DNA of 10,579 nucleotides from Flavipsychrobacter stenotrophus (GTDB lineage Bacteria; Bacteroidota; Bacteroidia; Chitinophagales; Chitinophagaceae), in contig CANBTK010000555.1 of assembly GCA_947372365.1 (NCBI GenBank), positions 1 through 10,579 of the forward strand, in the 5' to 3' direction. Every line of letters begins with the position of its first letter. Position 1 is the stretch's first letter. Below are positions 9,101 through 10,579 of this stretch, one piece after another. The notes beneath the pieces were generated by a model. It saw only the letters and a program-made list of their open reading frames with translations, had not been told where the DNA came from and searched no databases. A program made the position numbers and the translations under genes.

Positions 9101-9757
9101 GCTAACTACCATCCTTGGGATATGGTGAACATCAAGTTCAACGATGACGCAACCAACAACGAGGACAGCAAGTACGATGCAGCTAAGCCTAACGGCCCTG
9201 CTGACCTGAACTTCTATAGCTTAAGCGCTGATAACAGCAAGCTTTCAATAGATGGCCGCCCATACAAAGCAGAAGGCATTATTCCACTTGGCCTCCAGAG
9301 CAGCGTAGCGCAGGACTTCATCATTAAAGCTGATAATATCGCAGTTCCAGAAGGTGGTAAAGTTTACCTGCATGACAAGCTGCTGAAACAATATGTATTG
9401 TTACAGGCTGGTACAGAATACAGGTTCACTATCTCTACCGATAAGGCAACACAAGGCAACGAAAGGTTTGAGTTGAGCATGGAGCCTGCGAAGGTTGCAA
9501 GCAACAAGGGCTTACAGGTTACTATGACTCCTAACCCTGCTACCGATGAAGTTACAATTGGCTTCACAAATGGCAAGGCAGAAGAAGTAAATGTAAGGGT
9601 ACTCGACCTGTCAGGTGTTAGCGTTTACAATCAGGCACTTGGTACTAAGCAGAACGGCAGCATCAGCGTGCAGTTAGGTAGCTTCGCATCAGGTATCTAC
9701 ATGGTAGAGCTTACATCAGGCAGCCAGAAGGTTGTTCAAAGGTTAATTAAAGAGTAA
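2..9757 (+). CDS. Giant multidomain T9SS-secreted surface protein (GEVED/Ig-like repeats), 5'-partial
   Basis: This is probably a cell-surface or extracellular-matrix adhesin-like protein, exported by Sec and then by the type IX secretion system. At least 3251 residues are present. The frame is open to the left edge, and the residues before the GTG at 26 continue the beta-sandwich pattern seen in later repeats, so that GTG is not the start; the signal peptide and ribosome binding site are outside. Domain order by nucleotide: ASPM-like tail (2-154), four Ig/GEVED/ASPM units (155-4318), Ig-like (4319-4627), four BIG2-like repeats (4628-5505), PKD-like (about 5506-5750), PKD-like with a nested nidogen-like domain (about 5750-6550), three YQLY repeats (6551-7312), Ig-like domains (7313-7855), beta-helix-like region (7856-8360), C-terminal scaffold (8360-9517), T9SS sorting domain (9518-9754). 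The protein is rich in Ser, Thr, Gly, Ala and Val and has very long Lys-free stretches. No catalytic motif is visible. The adhesin role is inferred from architecture; the ligand is unknown. Confidence 0.95.
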   Translation, partial: SISYTGSTVATVTIQVRFSPTAVATSTGNVTVAGGGFTTVNIAVNGTGAPVCSGTPVAGVATVSPTSGNATTPFTATVTGYTSSGGIQFQWQSTPDTTTSWTSISGATLATYSFSGVTANTYYRCVVTCAASSTSTPTYAFKVQYFPASSCTPASYYSPCSYGMTLAYPSYPLVIAGASGTITDATTCTGGYMDNTATSMTCTLNAGTTYTVTTGSSGSYAIAHQAWIDFNNDGTFQSSEVVGGLASSASAIHTWNIVLPSGSASITPGVYRLRMEAEYYYHNYPSLSPCPDGTTTNSFYYLEVRDYKITLNVPPVATVSLTPLPFSPTVVSTTSSPIVTVLNASYLLPVSGTLTVTSSSPTDFQVLDPATSTYGPSYTIAYTSRTVSAASISVVFSPSAVTSYSSNVQVTGGGLSTLTIPVTGNGAPICSGTPASGTAAISPSFGSSATTFALSNTGYSAVGGLLFQWQISNDSTSWSNISGATLASYSFSGLTASKYYRCAVTCAYGGTTVYTYAVKANYFPNSSCTPAWYYAPTSLGTYVAQAGAGFRINGVSSTAINDVTAPVTSGYLDMTGSLSVTLNAGSTYNVTTGTVTTSYSISDQAWIDFNSDGIFQATERVGGQASITAAVHSYNITIPSGASGITPGTYRMRVECEYNYHVYPSLNPCPDGTSTNSYYYGETRDYKVVINVPPTATATPASIAFSPTVVGSSSTASTVLSALYLTPASGSLTVTAPTNFAVLDPASSTYVSSYTYSYTGSTSSPVTLGVQFTPPSVATFTGSVTVTGGGLSTLNIPVSGNGAPICSGTPTAGTASASPVMGGTTTAFTMSVSGYTATGGVTFQWQSSPTGTSWTTISGASLASYSFTGISTNMYYRCIVTCSASGLSANTAPVFVQFFPPSSCTPAWYYTTGCGYGMVVATTANHFKVNGSSGSINDGTACATSGYLDQSASLSCTLNAGATYVVTVGNSGSYSLSQQVWIDFNSDGTFQTSESVGGAAAAASAVRTFTITLPAGSSAVAPGTYRMRVEAEYNYHAYPYLNPCPDGTTASSAYYGEVRDYAVTVNVPPVYTLTPATLAFPATLVGASSSALTTTFTGSYLSPTVGNITVSAPSNFKVYDGTSWVTSYTIAYTGYTVAATSIQVQFNPTAATTYSGIVLITGGGLGVVTLNVSGTGANMCTGTPASGTASASPSSASGATSVTISLSGTSVVAGLTYQWQSSSDSSSWSNITGATNTTYGFTGLTATTYFRCIVGCSASGLSATSNGTKVTWVMPTACTPSWIYSTNACSSYTMAIGSYDLVGIIGSIHDASACNNTGYLNRTALSTTLLTGSTYVATIATNTAASTYNVNTQVWVDFNSDGTFQTSESVGGNNAWTGTGHTVTLTIPSGVGIGTLRMRVINEYNYHSYPSIDPCPNGTGTFYYGEVRDYTVVLVNPSTCSGTPTAGSISATSTSGCTPVISTLSLPATAGVSGLTYQWQSSPDGTSWSSISGATGSTYASTSTATTFTNTTYYRCNIVCTSSSGTSTSSVQAIVATPAPSAITGTPTVCAGGSTTLANALSGGTWSSSATSIATVVPSTGVVYGITAGSAVISYTTSGCSPATSSFTVNTSPAAITGFTSLCVGGATTLHDATTGGTWSSASTSVATVDPSTGVTTAVAAGSTTITYSNGCGTAATTSWTTNTSPSAIIGPASICTLSTGSFSNAVTGGTWSNSPTTFGTIDASTGTFYASSTAGTSTLTYTIGYCSVTDVAVVGITSPGTISGTTTACFGASTTLTNPTTGGAWSTSDPSIATVNPTTGVVTGVSSGAATITYGTGCGSDATTSYTVNGSPVTISSSTVCSQTTLSMSAGTGAGSYTYSWSGPLGFTSAAASPTIASAPTSASGIYSLTATQGGCSTSTSYWVRVDTSAQVGVTATPTSICPGSSSILTAAVTSPVTGDYAVTAIPYAPLTMSSVTAGPSGINANATVTLPFSFNFYGTSYGSVKISTNGYINFGAASTSFSVVSLPSSSAPLAMIAPFWHYLNAATNSIQYTTVGTAPNRKFVVRYNNVADWTGSGVNSAQIVLYETSNIIDMFVTKANTASTYYGVSGIQNASGTVATTVPGQNNTNYVVNNAVAGTAWRFAQPSYSYSWSPATSLSSATVVSPVATLTTTSTYSVTVVDAYSGCTTPTTASGTVNVYISPAAYAVTPTTGCTVGANIGIPNSESGVSYQLYRGATAVGSPITGTSGSAVTFPTVYVAGTYTIVGSLITGGCQTTMTGTCVVNTTPTAQTVTGGNGCTSTGVTIGLNPTTSGVTYQLYNGASTVGSPVTGSGSSISFGSQTAAGTYTVVATSAVGGCTAVMTGSSIIYTSPATYNVTGGNGCTASCITVGTSNSESSASYQLYRNGSTVGSPASGSTGTGVTFGTQCTAGNYTVIATAGICSTTMNGGDTINTSPSITLGANPSVCQPISSTTIGYSAPTASPTTYDISWGATALTDGFTNVTGGTLTGGSITLVIPTGAANTYTGTISVSNGFCTSTAYSFSVTVYAAPAGSITSAIVPCMGYSTNIVFSGTTGATVAYQVNHGSTFTGTLTGGTYTLSTGALTTATTYTLVDVHNPVCSLAINRDTIVNPTPMQWVGGTTGVESDWNTAGNWACGFVPGSSDNAIIPAGTTYSPVIAASGTGTTRNLTIAPTATVTVGTSATLNIGGALTNGGTITGAGVAVLNGSSSQAISGVGTVKNITLNNSAGAIIGSTSKMTVKGTLTVTSGTLATGDSLVLYSDSFATARVATVPGSGASITGNTKVMQWIPGGRRAYRFWAHPFSNYTGLTDLNNYIDVTGAGGAANGFTPTASNAASAFRYNPLVGNSALPSDPGWRAFTSAYTTADSNRLHQYQGIRLFFRGAKGEGLGYLPYVPSSVTVAQFGTLNIGTQTVNMAKGSSANQDYNMVGNPYASPVDIGAVVYNASVSGYITGAGFYIWNPFLGSAGQFQSVVINSVTPYYLQANASFQVRAAHNGDALTFLENLKGTTPNTNVLKASPDYVALTIYDANYHPWDMVNIKFNDDATNNEDSKYDAAKPNGPADLNFYSLSADNSKLSIDGRPYKAEGIIPLGLQSSVAQDFIIKADNIAVPEGGKVYLHDKLLKQYVLLQAGTEYRFTISTDKATQGNERFELSMEPAKVASNKGLQVTMTPNPATDEVTIGFTNGKAEEVNVRVLDLSGVSVYNQALGTKQNGSISVQLGSFASGIYMVELTSGSQKVVQRLIKE
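155..1288 (+). repeat. Composite protein repeat unit 1 (Ig-like + GEVED + ASPM-like), 378 aa
   Basis: This is the first complete unit of the large tandem array. It opens with CSGTP and an Ig-like domain containing FQWQS, TSW..ISGATLA.YSF and YYRCVVTC. From about 449 a GEVED domain follows, starting SSCTP, with WIDFNNDGTF at 683-712, a YRLRMEAEYYYH strand, a CPDG turn and the closing VRDY. From about 947 an ASPM/SPD-2/Hydin-like (choice-of-anchor-D type) sandwich follows, ending V.GGGLSTL.IPVTGNGAP. Paired cysteines in the Ig-like and GEVED parts suggest disulfides, consistent with an extracellular location. Domain names rest on motif recognition, not on a profile search. Confidence 0.85.
1289..2416 (+). 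repeat. Composite protein repeat unit 2 (Ig-like + GEVED + ASPM-like), 376 aa
   Basis: This has the same order as unit 1: CSGTP head, FQWQ and YYRCAVTC Ig-like core, GEVED from 1580 (SSCTPAWYY) with WIDFNSDGIF, YRMRVECEYNYH and CPDG, closing at VRDY-like TRDY, then an ASPM-like sandwich from 2084 ending GGGLSTLNIPVSGNGAP. The cysteines between the SSCTP and CPDG positions present in GEVED 1 and 3 are absent here, where the equivalent loop reads DVTAPVTSGYLD, so the disulfide pattern differs between copies. The copies diverge at nucleotide level, suggesting an old duplication. Confidence 0.85.
2417..3538 (+). repeat. Composite protein repeat unit 3 (Ig-like + GEVED + ASPM-like), 374 aa
   Basis: This is the third complete unit. 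It has the CSGTP head, FQWQSSPTGTSW and YYRCIVTC Ig-like motifs, GEVED from 2708 (SSCTPAWYY) with WIDFNSDGTF, YRMRVEAEYNYH and CPDG, then an ASPM-like domain from 3209 ending GGGLGVVTLNVSGTGA. A GGAAAA tract encoded by consecutive GCT codons lies at 2990-3010 in the GEVED loop after the calcium-loop-like motif and is absent from the other copies. Confidence 0.85.
3539..4318 (+). repeat. Composite protein repeat unit 4, short form (Ig-like + GEVED only), 260 aa
   Basis: This unit starts CTGTP, has a YQWQSSSDSSSW Ig-like core and an FRCIVGC motif, then a GEVED domain from 3830 (CTPSWIYST) with WVDFNSDGTF, LRMRVINEYNYH, CPNG and a closing VRDY. It goes straight into the next CSGTP head at 4319, so the roughly 110-residue ASPM-like module that ends units 1-3 is missing. 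This marks the end of the composite array. Confidence 0.85.
4319..4627 (+). other. Solitary Ig-like domain (repeat-unit head without GEVED)
   Basis: This begins CSGTPTAG like the four composite units and keeps the YQWQSSPDGTSWSSISGAT core and YYRCNIVC motif. It is not followed by a GEVED domain but by the BIG2-like array. It looks like a fifth, truncated copy of the unit head, linking the two repeat arrays. Confidence 0.75.
4628..5505 (+). repeat. Four tandem BIG2-like (bacterial Ig-like group 2) repeats, 73-74 aa each
   Basis: Repeats start at 4628, 4847, 5066 and 5288, giving a period of 219, 219 and 222 bases. Each has the layout I-x-G-x-x-x-x-C ... GGTWS ... I/VATV(D/N)P.TGV..(G/A)...GS.TITY ... 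C...(T/S)S(F/W/Y).VN.SP, the usual BIG2-type signature in Bacteroidota surface proteins. Repeat 3 is the most divergent: the ATV strand reads GTIDASTGTFYA. BIG2-type domains are typical stalk or adhesion modules. Each repeat has a Cys near the start and one near the end, compatible with a disulfide. Confidence 0.85.
5750..6550 (+). other. PKD-like domain interrupted by a nested nidogen-like beta-sandwich domain
   Basis: The sequence TATPTSICPGSSSILTA at about 5750-5805 is the N-terminal half of a PKD-like domain whose C-terminal half, YSYSWSPATSLSSATVV followed by a TYSVTVVD strand, appears only at about 6390. Between them, at about 5820-6385, sits an independent domain with FSFNFYGTSYGSV, ISTNGYINFGA, IAPFWHYL, RKFVVRYNNV, QIVLYETSNIIDMF and GIQNASG motifs, reminiscent of nidogen-like modules that display a globular face. 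The nesting is read directly from the residue order; the domain names are motif-based. Confidence 0.7.
6551..7312 (+). repeat. Three tandem YQLY Ig-like repeats, 84-85 aa each
   Basis: Repeats begin at 6551, 6806 and 7061, with periods of 255, 255 and 252 bases. Each shows (S/T)P-x-x-Y/Q-x-V, a GC near position 12, a S/T-x-YQLY motif, an AVGSP or TVGSP turn, a V/ISF/TF strand, AG(T/N)YTV(V/I)A and a closing M(T/N)G segment. The pattern is common in long Bacteroidota surface proteins. I do not know a specific ligand. Repeats 2 and 3 share TGGNGC and are closer to each other at that point than to repeat 1. Confidence 0.8.
7856..8360 (+). other. Beta-helix-like stretch of the giant protein
   Basis: The entry motif MQWVGG...SDWNTAGNWACGFVPG followed by a DNAIIPAG strand is the usual beginning of a parallel beta-helix or pseudo-repeat region in Bacteroidota surface proteins. 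It is followed by short strands of the type NLTI..TATVTVGT.ATLNIGGALTN.GTITG and KMTVKGTLTVTSGTL, which fit successive helix coils. The fold is inferred from the pattern; structure prediction would decide it. Confidence 0.55.
8361..9517 (+). other. Conserved C-terminal scaffold preceding the T9SS signal
   Basis: This region has the motifs RAYRFWAHPFS, YQGIRLFFRG, YNMVGNPYASPVDIG, GFYIWNP and YYLQANASFQV. It is followed by a segment with LTIYDANYHPWDMVNIKFNDDA, LSIDGRPY, IIPLGL and ERFELSMEP. I recognise these as recurring just upstream of T9SS sorting domains in Bacteroidota cargo; their function is not established to my knowledge. The part after about 9030 is much richer in Lys, Asp and Glu than the repeat region. 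Confidence 0.65.
9518..9754 (+). other. T9SS type A C-terminal sorting domain (Por secretion tail)
   Basis: This is the C-terminal 79 residues of the giant protein. It has the three usual blocks: TPNPATDEVTI at the start, VRVLDLSGVSVY in the middle, and a GSFASGIYMVELTSG strand ending KVVQRLIKE. Known role in the family: this domain takes cargo from the periplasm through the type IX translocon, where it is normally cleaved by PorU-type sortase with attachment to the surface or release. It is the strongest single indicator of a Bacteroidota origin. Confidence 0.92.
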
Positions 9758-9794
9758 TCTTTCACTGGATTTTCTCTCTCTCGAATAAACAAAG

Positions 9795-9825
9795 CTGCCC
9801 CTTGAAAGAGGGGCAGTTTTGTCTT
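9795..9825 (+). terminator. Rho-independent terminator of the giant gene
   Basis: An 8-bp perfect stem, CTGCCCCT (9795-9802) with AGGGGCAG (9809-9816), closes a 6-base loop and is followed directly by TTTTGTCTTTT. It lies 37 bases after the TAA stop. The run of As upstream is weaker and broken by G and C, so termination is best supported for the + strand. Confidence 0.9.
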
Positions 9826-9829
9826 TTAT

Positions 9830-10157
9830 GGGGTTCCCGTTTCGCTTGCACCCTTGTGCCCGAAGGCAAAACCGGTTGCATTTCAAAAAGCGGCACAATT
9901 ATACCATTTGATTGTCAGAAACCGGGAGAGTCCGAAGGGCTTAAATAGGAGTAGCACGGCTTTCAGCCCATAAGTGTTCCAAACCTTTATGCTGAGCTAA
10001 AGAGATGTGGTGCCCTACTCGGGCAATCGCCGCAAAGAATCACTATCGCCTTGGTCATTTCGTTTTCCAATTCTAGTTCATGATAAACCGCTGGCAAATA
10101 TAATAAATAAATATTTACTATATTTGGGTTCAAATAGGAAACTATGCGAACCTTGCA
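9830..10157. other. Spacer without a supported gene; short hairpins and AT-rich palindrome
   Basis: I see no credible coding sequence here. The - strand frame running through it has a skewed, AT-driven composition and no recognisable family. Visible structure includes a small stem GCAC/GTGC at 9848-9859, a GGCT/AGCC stem around 9958-9968, a TGCCC/GGGCA stem at 10011-10025, two similar CCGAAGG words near 9860 and 9932, and the 32-bp palindrome at 10095-10126. Part of it may be a dispersed repeat (see findings). Confidence 0.6.
10095..10126. promoter_or_regulatory. Imperfect 32-bp palindrome with a TATATTTG octamer on each strand
   Basis: The arms match at 14 of 16 positions. The + strand ends with TATATTTG at 10119-10126 and the - strand reads TATATTTG from 10102 to 10095; both fit the Bacteroidota minus-7 consensus TAnnTTTG. 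On the - strand a TTTG lies further upstream, but its spacing of about 28 bases is longer than the usual roughly 20, so promoter function is uncertain. It may equally be an operator-like site or simple AT-rich sequence. Confidence 0.35.
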
Positions 10158-10570
10158 GTGGACAGTAGTATCCCCACATGGCGTATCTTCATCGCCATCC
10201 TTGCCATTAACGCGGATACTTTCTTTAAGGATTAGTTCAACACCCCCTGGCCCAATGCGCTTTCGGAACTCTACCAGCGCCTTAGCCACACAAGGGCGTT
10301 TTGGGGTAAACGCCTAAGCGCCACTGAAGTACTGGTAGTACATATTTTCACTCCATTGCTCACCATACTCTCATCGCTTAAATTGCGTAGTTGCTTCAAA
10401 ATCAACAACGGCACCATTAAGCGAATTGGCATTGCCGGTTTGCCCTGAGTGGAACTATAGTGCTTAGAAAAAGCAAGGTCAAACACTATTGTCCGGCAAA
10501 AAAACGAGAGTTCGTGTTTTAGCTTATTCGTGTTTACCAAACCAATGAAAGTCGCCGCGATAGCGGACAT
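10158..10570 (-). pseudogene. Decayed IS5-type transposase (N-terminal DUF772 part), frameshifted and 3'-truncated
   Basis: This is the remnant of a DDE transposase of an IS5-like family. From 10570 leftward the product reads a degraded VNTN...HEL start, then FSKHYSSTQGKPAMPIRLM and LLILKQLRNLSDESMV, typical of the N-terminal DUF772 region. Near 10360 one base is missing (GTGAG where GTGGAG is expected), and the family pattern resumes in another frame as EQWSENMYYQYFSG. An in-frame TAG follows at 10314-10316, then FTPK..C, LVEFRKRIGPGGVELILKESI and RVNGKDGD up to DTTV. DTTV normally carries the first catalytic Asp. Beyond about 10158 the similarity stops, so the remaining DDE residues are absent. 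The true start and outer inverted repeat may lie past the right edge. Subgroup assignment within IS5 is uncertain. Confidence 0.85.
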
Positions 10571-10579
10571 TAGAGTAAC

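Noticed and set aside
9987..10289. A separate 100-residue gene on the - strand
   Set aside because: Its first half is the in-frame continuation of the IS5-type transposase after the frameshift and TAG; its second half runs through AT-rich spacer with no recognisable family. It is a chance join, not a gene.
10271..10570. A separate 99-residue gene on the - strand
   Set aside because: It is the N-terminal half of the transposase; the last roughly 30 residues are out-of-frame translation after the one-base deletion near 10360.

Overview
The window looks like chromosomal DNA from a member of the Bacteroidota, most likely the Chitinophagales/Sphingobacteriia side; this placement is an inference. 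The evidence is a giant secreted protein ending in a type IX secretion system (T9SS) type A sorting domain, GEVED and other Ig-like modules typical of the phylum, TAnnTTTG promoter-like octamers, and an IS5-type transposase remnant of a kind I associate with Bacteroidota.

Positions 1-9757 (92% of the window) are one open reading frame on the + strand, already open at the left edge, so the true start and signal peptide lie outside. From N to C it encodes: the end of a choice-of-anchor-D/ASPM-like beta-sandwich; four tandem 260-378-residue units (Ig-like, GEVED, ASPM-like), the last lacking the ASPM-like part; a fifth Ig-like head; four BIG2-like repeats of 73-74 residues; a PKD-like domain; a second PKD-like domain split by a nidogen-like domain; three YQLY repeats of 84-85 residues; two more Ig-like domains; a beta-helix-like stretch; a C-terminal scaffold region common in T9SS cargo; and the T9SS sorting domain. 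The inferred role is a very large cell-surface or matrix adhesin-type protein exported by Sec and then T9SS. No enzymatic domain is visible.

A rho-independent terminator (9795-9825) follows the stop codon. The next roughly 330 bases (9830-10157) hold no convincing gene, but do contain short hairpins and an AT-rich 32-bp imperfect palindrome carrying a promoter-like TATATTTG on each strand. The right end (10158-10570, - strand) is a decayed, 3'-truncated IS5-type transposase with a frameshift and an in-frame stop. It is evidence of past mobile-element activity next to the large surface gene, with no visible functional link to it.

I saw no RNA genes, CRISPR arrays, defence genes or complete mobile element. 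The most interesting material is the modular architecture of the giant protein and the structured spacer beside the dead transposase.
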